From the NCBI RefSeq assembly GCF_017812015.1, contig NZ_JADQTN010000001.1:288501-352500 (forward strand): a DNA stretch of 64,000 nucleotides. The letters run 5' to 3'. Made by a program: the position numbers and the translations under genes. This stretch comes from Pontixanthobacter sp. CEM42. GTDB lineage: Bacteria; Pseudomonadota; Alphaproteobacteria; Sphingomonadales; Sphingomonadaceae. The notes under the pieces were generated by a model. The model had not been told where the DNA came from and ran no database searches. It was given only the letters and a program-made list of their open reading frames with translations. Shown here in pieces: positions 54,171-63,847 of this stretch; positions within the stretch are counted from its first letter, which is position 1; each line of letters begins with the position of its first letter.

Positions 54171-55138
54171 GCTTCCGGCAGCACAATGATTGGGCGATGA
54201 ATGATCGCGGTGGTGCGCCTTCTTCAGAGGTTGAAGGCGCTGTGTCGGCTCCTGTTCCGATTGAAGGTATTCGCGGTAAGCTGACCGCCGATGCGCCTTT
54301 GGCGAAGCTGGTCTGGTTCAAAGCTGGTGGTCATGCCGATTGGCTGTTTGAACCTGCCGATCTTGATGATTTGACCGATTTTCTGGAGCGTTTGGATGGC
54401 CAACTGCCGGTTATGGCGCTTGGTTTGGGCTCCAACATGATTGTTCGCGATGGCGGAGTGCCCGGCATAGTAATCCGGCTTGGCAAACCGTTCTCCAAAG
54501 CAGAGGCGTTGGACGATTGCATCCTGTCATGCGGCGGCGGAGCCAGCGGTATTCTGGTCTCCTCGACAGCGCGTGATGCTGGTATTGCTGGGCTTGAATT
54601 TCTGCGCGGTATCCCCGGAACTGTCGGCGGTTTCGTACGGATGAATGGCGGAGCCTATGGCCGCGAAGTGTCCGACATTTTGATTGATTGCGACGTGATA
54701 TTGCCGGGCGGTGAGCTCGTCACACTGCCTGCCGCCGATTTGCAATACACCTATCGTCACTCGGCTTTGCCTGATGGCGCGGTGGTCGTATCGGCGCGTT
54801 TCCAAGGCGCTCCAGGTGATCCCAAGGAGATCGGTGCAGAGATGGACCGCATCGCCGAGGCGCGCGAGAATTCACAGCCGCTTCGGACCAAAACAGGCGG
54901 CTCAACTTTCAAAAATCCTGACGGTCAGAAAGCGTGGCAATTGGTCGATGCGGCTGGCTGTCGCGGCCTGATGATGGGCGGCGCTCAGGTCAGCGAGAAG
55001 CACACCAATTTCATGATCAACACGGGTGACGCGACCAGCGCTGACATTGAAGGCTTGGGCGAGGAAGTCCGGCGCCGTGTATATGTGCATTCGGGTGTCG
55101 AGCTTGAATGGGAAATCCAACGGGTGGGCCGGGCATGA
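54167..55138 (+). CDS. murB: UDP-N-acetylenolpyruvoylglucosamine reductase
   Basis: 323 residues with a GTG start overlapping the murC stop; the first in-frame ATG (54197) would drop 10 residues. FAD enzyme, with [20 protein letters not shown] (FAD loop), [20 protein letters not shown] and [20 protein letters not shown] (catalytic Ser region). The order of domains and the lack of the type I loop fit MurB type II. It makes UDP-MurNAc. Confidence 0.96.
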   Translation: MSFRQHNDWAMNDRGGAPSSEVEGAVSAPVPIEGIRGKLTADAPLAKLVWFKAGGHADWLFEPADLDDLTDFLERLDGQLPVMALGLGSNMIVRDGGVPGIVIRLGKPFSKAEALDDCILSCGGGASGILVSSTARDAGIAGLEFLRGIPGTVGGFVRMNGGAYGREVSDILIDCDVILPGGELVTLPAADLQYTYRHSALPDGAVVVSARFQGAPGDPKEIGAEMDRIAEARENSQPLRTKTGGSTFKNPDGQKAWQLVDAAGCRGLMMGGAQVSEKHTNFMINTGDATSADIEGLGEEVRRRVYVHSGVELEWEIQRVGRA

Positions 55139-55152
55139 GTGTTCTTACTCAA

Positions 55153-55222
55153 CCGTTCCGCACGAGTGCAATTGAGAGGCTTTGGCTCGCGAGTGTCTCG
55201 ACTTCGCTCGACACGAACGGAG
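55153..55222. repeat. REP-like hairpin unit in the murB-ddl gap
   Basis: CCGTTC (55153-55158) and GAACGG (55215-55220) are inverted arms. Inside the right half, TCGA-CTTCGC-TCGA (55198-55211) with flanking GTG/CAC pairing forms a compact imperfect hairpin. Short units of the type CTCGACTTCGCTCGA followed by CGAACGG are familiar as scattered intergenic repeats in sphingomonad genomes. This is the only gap of real size between mraY and ftsA. Confidence 0.6.
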
Positions 55223-55229
55223 TGTGGGC

Positions 55230-56213
55230 ATGACTCTCCCCAAACTCCATATTGCGGTCCTTATGGGCGGTTGGGCCAATGAACGCCCTGTCTCACTTAT
55301 GAGCGGTGAGGGCTGCGCTGACGCGCTCGAAGAACGCGGCCATACAGTCACGCGGATCGATATGGACCGGCAAGTTGCAGCGCGCATTGCCGAGGCTGCT
55401 CCGGATGTAATTTTTAATGCACTGCATGGCGTGCCAGGTGAGGATGGCACGGTGCAAGGCATGCTCGATCTAATGGGTATTCCCTACACGCATTCTGGCC
55501 TCGCAACCTCGGTCATCGCGATTGACAAAGAGCTGACAAAGCAAGCGCTGGTCCCCGCAGGTATCCCGATGCCGGGCGGTAGGATCGTACGGAGCGAAGA
55601 GCTGTATGAAGGCGACCCTCTGCCGCGCCCCTATGTGCTCAAGCCGGTCAATGAAGGTTCGTCCGTCGGCGTTGCGATTGTCACCGACGACAGCAATTAT
55701 GGTAATCCGATTCAGCGTGATGCGGTTGGTCCGTGGCAGCAGTTTGAGAGCTTGCTGGCCGAACCCTTTATCAAGGGGCGCGAACTCACCACGGCGGTGA
55801 TCGATGGCGAAGACGGCCCCCGGGCGCTGACCGTTACCGAGCTTGTGCCCAAATCGGGCTTCTACGATTTTGACGCGAAATATACCGACGGGATGACCGA
55901 TCATATCTGTCCCGCCGATATTCCGGACAACATCACGGCTCTATGCCTCGATTATGCCGTGGGAGCGCATAAGGTGCTCGGATGTAAAGGCACAAGTCGC
56001 ACCGATTTCCGCTGGGATGACGAGCAGGGCGAGCAAGGCCTGTTTATCCTCGAAACCAACACGCAGCCCGGCATGACACCGCTCAGCCTTGTGCCCGAGC
56101 AGGCGAAATATTGCGGCATGAATTACGGCGATCTGGTGGAAGCCATTGTCGCCGAAGCGCTTCGGGTGGCCGAAGTAAAGAGGTCTAAAGGAAACGCCCA
56201 TGGCGACTGTTAA
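55230..56213 (+). CDS. ddl: D-alanine--D-alanine ligase
   Basis: 327 residues from the ATG at 55230, which has GGAG (55219-55222) upstream; the frame from 55182 reads through the hairpin repeat and is not the start. ATP-grasp enzyme: AVLMGGWANERPVSLMSG, VFNALHG-type NALHGVPGEDGTVQG, VLKPVNEGSSVGV (ATP lid lead) and FILETNTQPGMTPLSLVPEQ. The Ser-Val-Gly loop matches ligases making D-Ala-D-Ala. Its 3' end overlaps ftsQ by 14 bases. Confidence 0.96.
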   Translation: MTLPKLHIAVLMGGWANERPVSLMSGEGCADALEERGHTVTRIDMDRQVAARIAEAAPDVIFNALHGVPGEDGTVQGMLDLMGIPYTHSGLATSVIAIDKELTKQALVPAGIPMPGGRIVRSEELYEGDPLPRPYVLKPVNEGSSVGVAIVTDDSNYGNPIQRDAVGPWQQFESLLAEPFIKGRELTTAVIDGEDGPRALTVTELVPKSGFYDFDAKYTDGMTDHICPADIPDNITALCLDYAVGAHKVLGCKGTSRTDFRWDDEQGEQGLFILETNTQPGMTPLSLVPEQAKYCGMNYGDLVEAIVAEALRVAEVKRSKGNAHGDC

Positions 56214-57105
56214 ACGCAAAGCAAAAGGCGTGCGCCGTTCTGCAGCCGCCAAAGGCCGCGCCAACACGGCGCGCAAAGCAAAGGCGCACACAAGTTCGGT
56301 GATGGATTCCGCAATGGCGATCCTGCCTTTCACTGAAGAGCAATTGCACCGTGTTTTCCTCGCCATCATCATTGGCGGTGCAGTTGCGCTTGCATGGTTC
56401 GTGGCGAGCCTCGCAGGTGTTCCGGCAATGGCGCAGCAGCAGATCGCAGGTCTTGCCACGAAGGCAGGATTTGAGGTTCGGCATGTCAGTGTCACCGGCG
56501 TTAACCGGATGAATGAGCTTAAAATCTACAACAAGGTTCTGGGCGAGCAGGATCAGCCCATGCCGCTGGTTGATCTCGAATCCATTCGCGCCGATTTGCT
56601 GGAATTGAACTGGGTGAAAGATGCCCGCGTATCACGTCAGCTGCCTGATCGCCTCGTGATCGATATTGTCGAGCGCACACCGCATGCGGTGCTTGCAAAA
56701 GCTGATCGGCTCGTTTTGATTGATCCGACGGGTGAAGAGCTAGAACCGATCTCTCTGGCCAATGCCAAGGGTATGCTGATTGTCACCGGCCCTGGCGCGA
56801 AGAAGCAGGTGACGGCGTTGACCGATCTGCTTGACGCTGCGCCAGCCTTGAAACCGCAGATCAGCAAGGCTGAATGGATCGGCAATCGCCGGTGGAATCT
56901 TACATTTGCGACGGACCAAGTGCTTGCCCTGCCGCAAGGTGAGAAAGAGGCATCGAGCGCCTTGGTTGCGTTTGCGCGGCTCGACGGAAAAAGCCGGTTG
57001 ATCGGCGGCAAGGTCGCGACTTTCGATATGCGCGCACCGGAGCGGATTTACATGCGTATCCCCGGTCGCTCGGACGAGACGCTTGATATGAATGGTGGTA
57101 GCTGA
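56200..57105 (+). CDS. ftsQ: Cell division protein FtsQ
   Basis: 301 residues. A very basic cytoplasmic N-terminus (MATVKRKAKGVRRSAAAKGR) precedes one membrane helix (about 51-70). The periplasmic POTRA domain follows (about 88-160, FEVRHVSVTGVNRMNELKIY then WVKDARVSRQLPDRLVIDI) and the beta domain after it. It links the cytoplasmic and periplasmic parts of the divisome through FtsB and FtsL. The stop overlaps the ftsA start by one base. Confidence 0.94.
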   Translation: MATVKRKAKGVRRSAAAKGRANTARKAKAHTSSVMDSAMAILPFTEEQLHRVFLAIIIGGAVALAWFVASLAGVPAMAQQQIAGLATKAGFEVRHVSVTGVNRMNELKIYNKVLGEQDQPMPLVDLESIRADLLELNWVKDARVSRQLPDRLVIDIVERTPHAVLAKADRLVLIDPTGEELEPISLANAKGMLIVTGPGAKKQVTALTDLLDAAPALKPQISKAEWIGNRRWNLTFATDQVLALPQGEKEASSALVAFARLDGKSRLIGGKVATFDMRAPERIYMRIPGRSDETLDMNGGS

Positions 57106-58385
57106 TGGCACTTCCACGGATCAGTAAAGTCTTTGGCGCGGTCAATGTTGGGTCATTCCGCATTTCCGCCATGATCATGGGTCTGTCCGAAACAGGTGAG
57201 ATGATTGTGCTCGGCTCAGGGCATAGAGCCAGTCAAGGGATCAAACGCGGCTACATCACCGATATGGCAGCCGCGACTTATGCGATCCGTGATGCGGTAG
57301 AGCGGGCAGAGAAAAACGCCGGGACCAGCGTGTCCAGCGTCTGGATCGGCTGTGCGGGCGCAGGCCTCGCCAGTCAGATTGCCAAGGTCGAAATCGAGAT
57401 CGGTGGACGGCGGATCGAAGAAGAGGATATCGAGCAATTGCTGCTCCATGCGCGTGATAGCATTCAGCCCGATGGCCGGATGGTTCTGCACGCACAACCC
57501 GCGCACTATACGCTGGATGGCGCGCATGGTGTCGCCAATCCGAAGGGCCTGCACGCCGAACGCTTGGGCGTTGATGTCCACGTAATGCTCGCTGACGGTG
57601 CACCCGTTCGGAATTTGATCGAAGCCGTGCAAAACGCCCATCTGGATGTTGAAAGTGTTGTCGCTGCCCCAATTGCGGCAGGTCATGCCTGCCTCAGCCC
57701 CGAAGAACGCGAACTCGGCACTGCCTTGATCGAAATTGGCGGGGAGGTGACCAATGTGTCTCTCTATGCAGCCGGTATGTTGCTGGGTCTGAAGGCGATC
57801 CCGCTTGGCGCGGCCGATATTACTGACGCGATTGCATCTGCTTTTGGCATTCGCCGGTTCCAGGCAGAGCGCCTCAAATGTGTCGCTGGCTCTGCCATTG
57901 CAAGCCCGACCGACCACCGCGAGATGATCCCGATTGGCGGTCCCGGTGATGAAGCGGTCACAACCACTGCGCGCGGTGCTGATGATAAAAACCGCATCCC
58001 TAGAGCTGAACTGGTTTCAGTAGTCACAGAGCAACTCTCACGGCTGACCGATGAGATTGGTAAAGCTCTCAAAGAGATGGGCTTTGCTGGCGCGCGCGGA
58101 AATCAGGTTGTGCTGACCGGAGGCGGTGCAGAGTTGGCGGGTATTGCAGAGTTCACCCAAAGCGCTTTGGGTCGCCCCGTTCGCATCGGTAAAGCGCCGA
58201 CATTGCGCGGCTTGCCAGAGGCACATGCGACGCCCGGCTTTGCAACGCTTTCGGGCCTGTGTCTTTACGCAGCGGACGATCCTGTCGACATTCGTGCGAT
58301 CGATCCAACCTATCAGGAAACAGTCAAGCCGAGCGGATCGGCGATGGTCAATCGCATCTTCCGGGCCGTGAAAGAGTATTTCTGA
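57105..58385 (+). CDS. ftsA: Cell division protein FtsA
   Basis: 426 residues, actin-fold ATPase. The phosphate-1 region begins GAVNVGSFRISAMI, the 1C/SHS2 insert contains VWIGCAGAGLASQI and IQPDGRMVLH, GTALIEIGGEVTNVSLY is phosphate-2 and VVLTGGGAELAGI is the adenosine motif. The C-terminal amphipathic membrane-targeting helix is MVNRIFRAVKEYF. It tethers FtsZ to the membrane. Confidence 0.95.
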   Translation: MALPRISKVFGAVNVGSFRISAMIMGLSETGEMIVLGSGHRASQGIKRGYITDMAAATYAIRDAVERAEKNAGTSVSSVWIGCAGAGLASQIAKVEIEIGGRRIEEEDIEQLLLHARDSIQPDGRMVLHAQPAHYTLDGAHGVANPKGLHAERLGVDVHVMLADGAPVRNLIEAVQNAHLDVESVVAAPIAAGHACLSPEERELGTALIEIGGEVTNVSLYAAGMLLGLKAIPLGAADITDAIASAFGIRRFQAERLKCVAGSAIASPTDHREMIPIGGPGDEAVTTTARGADDKNRIPRAELVSVVTEQLSRLTDEIGKALKEMGFAGARGNQVVLTGGGAELAGIAEFTQSALGRPVRIGKAPTLRGLPEAHATPGFATLSGLCLYAADDPVDIRAIDPTYQETVKPSGSAMVNRIFRAVKEYF

Positions 58386-58507
58386 GTGGAAACCCTTACG
58401 TTAACCACTGTGGATAAGCGGAATTTCCCGATTCACCGCCGAATCGCTTTGTGCCAAGCCAATCCCCAGTCTTTTAAATTGCGCACTTTCCCTTGGAGGG
58501 ACACCCC
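58386..58507 (+). promoter_or_regulatory. ftsA-ftsZ spacer, probable ftsZ leader
   Basis: 122 bases without a gene, the longest gap of the dcw cluster. TTGTGC and TTAAAT, 19 bases apart in the second half, could be a weak promoter. GGAGGG ends 7 bases before the ATG and is a strong ribosome binding site. Its length suggests that ftsZ can be expressed apart from the rest of the cluster. Confidence 0.4.
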
Positions 58508-60229
58508 ATGAGCATCAATATTGGCCCCGCAGCATCTGACGAGCTTCGCCCGAAGATCACCGTAATCGGTGTCGGCGGCGCGGGCGGCAATGCCATCGCC
58601 AACATGATTGCAGCAGAGATCGAAGGTGTCGACTTTATCGTCGCCAACACCGACGCGCAGGCGCTTAACACTGCGGCGACCGATGCACGCATCCAGCTCG
58701 GTCCGGATATTACGGGCGGTCTTGGCGCGGGTGCTCGTCCCGAAGTGGGTAAGGCCGCGGCAGAGGAAACCGTCACTGAAATCGAAGATGCGCTGGATGG
58801 CGTGAATATGCTGTTCATTGCGGCTGGTATGGGCGGCGGCACCGGTACCGGTGCGGCGGCTGTGATTGCCGAAGCTGCTCGGCGCAAGGGTGTGTTGACC
58901 GTAGGTGTTGTCACCAAGCCGTTTCTGTTCGAGGGCACGCGCCGGATGCGTGCTGCGGAGTCGGGTATCGAGGAGCTGCAGAAGCACGTCGATACGCTGA
59001 TCGTTATTCCGAACCAGAACCTGTTCCTGGTCGCTAAGGCTGAGACCACTTTCAAAGAAGCATTTCAGCTGGCGGATGAGGTTCTCCAGCAGGGCGTGCG
59101 TTCAATCACCGATCTGATGGTCATGCCTGGTCTTATCAACCTCGACTTCGCCGATGTGAAATCAGTGATGGAGGAAATGGGCAAGGCGATGATGGGCACT
59201 GGCGAGGGTGAGGGTGAAAACCGCGCACTCGAAGCTGCAGAGCGGGCCATTGCCAATCCACTGCTGGATGGTGTGTCGATGCAAGGCGCGAAAGGCGTCA
59301 TCATTTCGATCATTGGCGGCGAGGATATGAAACTTCTCGAAGTTGACGAAGCCGCGAACCATATTCGCGAACTGGTCGATGAAGACGCTAACATCATTTG
59401 GGGTTCGGCATTCAATCCTGACCTCGACGGCAAAATCCGCGTCTCCGTTGTGGCGACAGGTATTGAACCCGGTGCTGGCGCGGTTGACGCCAGCGGTGAA
59501 ACCCATTCGCTGTCGCTTGGCGCATCGCGGGCACCAAAACGTCCTGTTCTCGAGCTTCCCGAAGATGAAGAAATCGAAGAAGAAGCTCCGGCAGCACAAC
59601 CGGCGGCTTTCGCAGGCTTGGACCTGAGCGACGAAGTAGAAGAAGACCTTGGGGACGATGGCGATGTTGACGGCATCGTCGATCCACTGGCTGGCTTGCG
59701 CCAAGACATCCCTGAACCATATGAGGCTGAAGAAGCACAAATTGCCGACCCTGCCGATGACAGCGCGCATGCGAACCCCGGCGATGGAGACGGGTTTGTG
59801 GCGGACGCTCAGTCAGAAGAAACGCCGGATGACGCCGATTGGGGTGAAGACCCTGAAGTGGCGGCTGTCGAGGAGCCACTGGACCTAACCGCGGAAGCAG
59901 GCGGTGACGTTGCTGCTGAACCTGCGGAGGAACCCGAAGAGGCCTCTGATCAAGACGAGTTGCTGCTGAATGCCGACAAATTGGCGGCCGAAGATGAGCC
60001 AGTGCAAGCGCCAACCGGACGACGCCGTGGGCTAATCTCCGGTGGTGAAGGTGGCGATTCTGGTGGCGGCGGTGCCGGAAGCACATTGTTTGAACGCATG
60101 GCGAATCTGTCGCGCGGCTCGCATTCCTCGGATGAAGAGGAAACCGAGGACGAAGATGAGGATGGCGACGACAATGATGGCGGCGCGCTCAACATCCCGC
60201 GTTTCCTTGGGCGCCAGAACAACCAGTAA
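58508..60229 (+). CDS. ftsZ: Cell division protein FtsZ
   Basis: 573 residues from the ATG at 58508. The tubulin-like GTPase core (1-320) has [16 protein letters not shown] and the signature [18 protein letters not shown]; the catalytic T7 loop is [16 protein letters not shown] strongly acidic, low-complexity linker of about 220 residues follows, then the conserved C-terminal peptide [12 protein letters not shown] that binds FtsA. Long linkers are typical of alphaproteobacterial FtsZ; this one is near the upper end. Confidence 0.97.
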   Translation: MSINIGPAASDELRPKITVIGVGGAGGNAIANMIAAEIEGVDFIVANTDAQALNTAATDARIQLGPDITGGLGAGARPEVGKAAAEETVTEIEDALDGVNMLFIAAGMGGGTGTGAAAVIAEAARRKGVLTVGVVTKPFLFEGTRRMRAAESGIEELQKHVDTLIVIPNQNLFLVAKAETTFKEAFQLADEVLQQGVRSITDLMVMPGLINLDFADVKSVMEEMGKAMMGTGEGEGENRALEAAERAIANPLLDGVSMQGAKGVIISIIGGEDMKLLEVDEAANHIRELVDEDANIIWGSAFNPDLDGKIRVSVVATGIEPGAGAVDASGETHSLSLGASRAPKRPVLELPEDEEIEEEAPAAQPAAFAGLDLSDEVEEDLGDDGDVDGIVDPLAGLRQDIPEPYEAEEAQIADPADDSAHANPGDGDGFVADAQSEETPDDADWGEDPEVAAVEEPLDLTAEAGGDVAAEPAEEPEEASDQDELLLNADKLAAEDEPVQAPTGRRRGLISGGEGGDSGGGGAGSTLFERMANLSRGSHSSDEEETEDEDEDGDDNDGGALNIPRFLGRQNNQ

Positions 60230-60344
60230 TCGCACCATCAGGCCGGCTGGCGGCCAGTTCGGTTGCGGTTCAGCCAAATACGCCCATATTTGCGCGTATC
60301 ATTTGGAACTGCGCCCCTACTGGCGCACCGTTGGAACGGAAACT

Positions 60345-62231
60345 ATGCCAGCCTCGGCAGCAATTTTATCGATGAAGACTACGCACCGCGCGGCGCTGTC
60401 GAGCGGTCGCCGCCCGACAGCGAAATTGCTGGCGTTGTGCGGCATGGCGCTAGCTGGTGGCGTCATCGGCACGCCGCTTAGTGCTCAGCAGTCAGCCAAC
60501 ACCGTTTCCCAGCCCGTTGTGCAGCCTTTGCCATCGCCGGATGTTACACGTCTCAACACCGCACTGCGCCGATTGTCCCGCAATTCGCGCAATGTGAGTG
60601 CATTGATTGAAGCGGGTGAAGCCTCGCTGGCCGTTGGCGACATCGATGCCGCAATCGGCTTTTTTGGCCGGGCAGAAGAACTCTCGCCCGAAAATCCACG
60701 CGTGAAAGTCGGGCTCGCCGGTGCCTATGTCCGGCAGCAGCGGCCGATAGAAGCACTTGCTCTTTTCGACGCGGCGCAAGCGGCGGGGGCGTCCACCGGT
60801 TCGCTCGCGGGTGATAGAGCGCTGGCCTACGATCTGGTCGGCGATAATAGGGCTGCGATGGGTTTCTATCGGCAGGCTCTGGGTCAAAAGGATGATGCAG
60901 AAACGCGCAGACGTTTTGCGTTGAGCCATGCGATAGCAGGTGATCGAAGAGCGTTTGAAGCTGTGCTGGCGCCGCTTATCGAAAAACAGGACTTTGCCTC
61001 CTATCGAACCCGGGCATTCGGTTTGGCCATCCTGGGCGATGAAGCCGAAGCAGTGGCCATTGCCGAAGCGGTAATGCCGCAAAATCTCTCCGCCCGTATC
61101 GCGCCTTATTTGCGCTACATGCCGCGTTTGACTAAAGCCCAGCAAGCCGCTGCCGCGAATTTCGGCGCGTTCCCGCGTGCGGCACAGATTGGCCGTGATA
61201 CGCCGCAGATCGCGCAATATACCGGCAACAACGCCGCCGCGCGCAATGTTGATGCGCGGTTGGCACCGCAAGGTGAGCCTCTTGGACCGCGCGTTGACAC
61301 AACCAGTCCCCGGCGCCGTCCAGATCGTGGACGTAGCGCTGTCGAACGCGCTGACGTGCAGCAATTGACTGAAGCGGAAATTCGCCGCGCAGCCAGAGCA
61401 GATCGTGCCGCTGCGTCGGACCCGTCCGCACGGACGACTGCTCCGCGCCGTGTGAGAGTCCGCCGCGACAGTTCTGCCGATGAGCCGCGCGCCTTGGTAA
61501 AGGTTCCGGACGTGATCGTCGAAACGCCAGCATCGGAAGCGCCAGTACAAGTAGCCCGAACGTCTACCGAGTTGGCGCCAACAGAACCGGTTGCGGAGCC
61601 TGCTGCAGCGGCAGTCACGCAATCAGCGAGAATTGCTTCAGTAGCCGACACAACCCCGCAGCCCATTGAGCAAGTCGACACCGCACCATCATCTGCTGCG
61701 TCGCTGCCATCGCCGGGCTTTGATCTTGCGAAAGTCGCCAATAATCCTGTGGTCACCTCCGATGCACCTGCTGGAACGTCACCGATCACGCCAAATGCCG
61801 AAGAGGTTGAGGAAGCCAAAAGTGTCGCGGATGCGTTCGCGAGTTTTGCCGAGCCTTCGCAAAAGACTACGCCCACGACGGGCGGCGTCGACATCACGAA
61901 GATTACTCCACCGCGCGAAGTGGCTAAGAAACCGGAACCCAAGGCAGAGCCGAAGAAACCGGATCATCCGCGCCGTTTCTGGGTACAGGTCGCAACGGGC
62001 CGTGATCGCGGTGCGCTGAAATTCGATTGGCGGCGGATCAGCCGGAAGGCGCCCGACGTGCTGAGTGATCTATCACCCCATGTTACGTCATGGGGACAAT
62101 CGAACCGTCTCCTTGCCGGCCCCTATTCCAGCGCCAGAGCAGCACGTAATGCTATGAATTCGCTGAAAGAAGATGGCGTAGACAGCTTCACCTTCACCAG
62201 CCCTGAGGGGCAGGAAATCGACCAGTTGTGA
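60345..62231 (+). CDS. Exported TPR and SPOR domain protein
   Basis: 628 residues from the ATG at 60345 (ACGGA upstream); the frame extends back into ftsZ but that part is not real. A signal peptide ends at LSA (residue about 46). TPR-like repeats follow (about 60-200: LIEAGEASLAVGDIDAAIGFF, KVGLAGAYVRQQRPIEALAL). A long Ala/Pro/Thr-rich linker then leads to a C-terminal SPOR domain (about 543-620, RRFWVQVATGRDRGAL). It probably binds septal peptidoglycan and may help the divisome. It follows ftsZ by 115 bases. Confidence 0.85.
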   Translation: MPASAAILSMKTTHRAALSSGRRPTAKLLALCGMALAGGVIGTPLSAQQSANTVSQPVVQPLPSPDVTRLNTALRRLSRNSRNVSALIEAGEASLAVGDIDAAIGFFGRAEELSPENPRVKVGLAGAYVRQQRPIEALALFDAAQAAGASTGSLAGDRALAYDLVGDNRAAMGFYRQALGQKDDAETRRRFALSHAIAGDRRAFEAVLAPLIEKQDFASYRTRAFGLAILGDEAEAVAIAEAVMPQNLSARIAPYLRYMPRLTKAQQAAAANFGAFPRAAQIGRDTPQIAQYTGNNAAARNVDARLAPQGEPLGPRVDTTSPRRRPDRGRSAVERADVQQLTEAEIRRAARADRAAASDPSARTTAPRRVRVRRDSSADEPRALVKVPDVIVETPASEAPVQVARTSTELAPTEPVAEPAAAAVTQSARIASVADTTPQPIEQVDTAPSSAASLPSPGFDLAKVANNPVVTSDAPAGTSPITPNAEEVEEAKSVADAFASFAEPSQKTTPTTGGVDITKITPPREVAKKPEPKAEPKKPDHPRRFWVQVATGRDRGALKFDWRRISRKAPDVLSDLSPHVTSWGQSNRLLAGPYSSARAARNAMNSLKEDGVDSFTFTSPEGQEIDQL

Positions 62232-62383
62232 TCCTGCCTGCGGGTTGATCCAGACTGCGTGACAGTGCTTTTACACAAGCTTTGAACAAGCAAAATGACT
62301 TCTCCCCAACGCTGGATGGGTAGCGGATTGCGCTTGTTGGCGCAGACCTGCATCTCAGCACTCATGCTGAACGGCACCCCCCG

Positions 62384-62890
62384 ATGAGAGCGACCACGCA
62401 CACTTTGTCAGCCAATGATGATGCTGCGCCGGTAGACATGCTGGCGGCGCTGTTTGAGGCGCGTGGATGGCCGTTTAAGGCCGAATCCAAAGAAGAAATC
62501 TCGGGCGAAATTCAAGGCAGCTGGGCCAAATATCAATTGCGTGCAATCTGGCGGACGGACGACAATGTCCTACAATTGCTATGCTTGCCCGATGTCCGGG
62601 TCGCCAAGGAGAAACGCGCGGCGGCTGTCGAGCTGTTGGCGATGGTGAACGAGCAGATATGGCTTGGCCATTTCGATGTTTGGTCCAAAGGCGGCGTGCT
62701 GGTTTACCGCAACGGTGCGATGCTTGGTGCGGACGGAATGCTGAGTCTCGATCAGGCGCAGGCGCTGGTCGAAACCGCTGTTGAGGAATGCGACCGCTTC
62801 TATCCCGCGTTCCAGTTCGTTCTATGGGGCGACAAGTCGCCCGATGACGCGTTGGAAAGCGCTCTTGTAGATACGTCTGGCGAGGCTTAG
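62384..62890 (+). CDS. YbjN domain-containing protein
   Basis: 168 residues, no signal peptide. The central and C-terminal parts (WPFKAESKEEISGEIQGSWAKYQ, VNEQIWLGHFDVWSKGG, VEECDRFYPAFQFVLWG) match the YbjN fold, related to type III secretion chaperones; FYPAFQFVLWGDKSPDDAL is a typical end. The cellular role is unclear. In alphaproteobacteria the gene is often next to proC, as here (27 bases). Confidence 0.85.
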   Translation: MRATTHTLSANDDAAPVDMLAALFEARGWPFKAESKEEISGEIQGSWAKYQLRAIWRTDDNVLQLLCLPDVRVAKEKRAAAVELLAMVNEQIWLGHFDVWSKGGVLVYRNGAMLGADGMLSLDQAQALVETAVEECDRFYPAFQFVLWGDKSPDDALESALVDTSGEA

Positions 62891-62917
62891 CTGAGTGCCT
62901 CATCAAAGAGGCTTGAT

Positions 62918-63736
62918 ATGGCATTCGACAAAATTCTAATCGTTGGGTTTGGCACTATGACCGGTGCAATGGTGGAAGGGTGGCTTGCCGCTGGAAGCGA
63001 TCCGTCGCGCTTTGAAGTCTATCATCCGCGCAAGAGCGACGTCGCGCATGGTCTAAAGGTCCATAACACGTGGCCGAATGAGCACTTCGATGCTGTTTTG
63101 CTGGGCGTGAAGCCGCATATGGTTGATGATGTTGCGGAGGGTCTAGAACCCATTTTGGGTCCGGATACGGTGCTGATCTCGGTCCTCGCGGGCAATGAAC
63201 TGGCGAGCTACACGGCGCGTTTCCCACGTGCAGCTGGCATTGTTCGCTTTATGCCTAATCTGGCTGTGGCGCTTGGCAAATCACCCAATGCGTTGATCGC
63301 GAAAGATCTTTCGGATGAGCATCGAGATGCGGTGACCCGGCTGGCTAGCGATATCGGAACCGCAGAATGGGTCGAAGATGAAAGTCAATTCGATCTGGTC
63401 ACTGCGCTTGCCGGATCGGGCCCGGGTTTCGTTTATCGGTTTACCGATGCGCTTGCTGCGGGTGCTGCCAGTCTCGGCTTGCCGCTGGATCAGGCTGCGC
63501 GGCTCGCCGTTGCGATGGTTGACGGGGCAGGAGCGCTTTCTGCGGCGTCAGAGCATTCTCCGAAAGAACTTGCCAAGCGTGTCGCTAGCCCCGGCGGAAT
63601 GACGCAAAAGGGGTTGGATGTGCTCGATCAAGGTGATGCCTTGAACGTCCTAATGACGGAATGTTTGCGCGCCGCTAGAGATCGCGGAACCGAGATGGCT
63701 GCGGTTGCGCGGGGTGAAAATCAAGAAAATGGTTAA
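62918..63736 (+). CDS. proC: Pyrroline-5-carboxylate reductase
   Basis: 272 residues. NADPH site KILIVGFGTMTGAMVEGWLA, then the P5CR core VRFMPNLAVALGKSPNALIA, and the dimer-interface signature LAGSGPGFVYRFTDALAAGAA with VASPGGMTQKGLDVL. Final step of proline synthesis. It is slightly diverged at the second half of the cofactor motif (G-F-G-T-M-T rather than G-x-G-x-M-A/G). Confidence 0.94.
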   Translation: MAFDKILIVGFGTMTGAMVEGWLAAGSDPSRFEVYHPRKSDVAHGLKVHNTWPNEHFDAVLLGVKPHMVDDVAEGLEPILGPDTVLISVLAGNELASYTARFPRAAGIVRFMPNLAVALGKSPNALIAKDLSDEHRDAVTRLASDIGTAEWVEDESQFDLVTALAGSGPGFVYRFTDALAAGAASLGLPLDQAARLAVAMVDGAGALSAASEHSPKELAKRVASPGGMTQKGLDVLDQGDALNVLMTECLRAARDRGTEMAAVARGENQENG

Positions 63737-63766
63737 TTATCAACGGCAGTGAATGTCCGGTTTCCC

Positions 63767-63795
63767 TTGAAAAATGACGAATAAACACCGATATT
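63767..63795 (+). promoter_or_regulatory. Predicted sigma-70 promoter of the Bax-inhibitor-1 family gene
   Basis: TTGAAA (63767-63772), a 17-base spacer and GATATT (63790-63795) match the -35 and -10 consensus at 5 and 4 of 6 positions. AAGGAG (63831-63836) precedes the ATG at 63848. Confidence 0.4.
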
Positions 63796-63847
63796 GCTGT
63801 CAGAGCCGGAGCCTATAGGGGCACCGGAATAAGGAGTTTGAATCGAA

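Noticed and set aside
55182-55229. N-terminal extension of Ddl
   Set aside because: These codons read through the hairpin repeat; the ATG at 55230 has a good ribosome binding site and matches the normal Ddl N-terminus.
60492-61622. 376-codon open frame on the reverse strand over the TPR-SPOR gene
   Set aside because: Antisense to a gene with signal peptide, TPR and SPOR domains; no recognisable protein features of its own.
61115-61942. 275-codon reverse frame rich in Ser, Ala and Gly
   Set aside because: Low-complexity mirror of the Pro/Ala/Thr linker of the TPR-SPOR protein.
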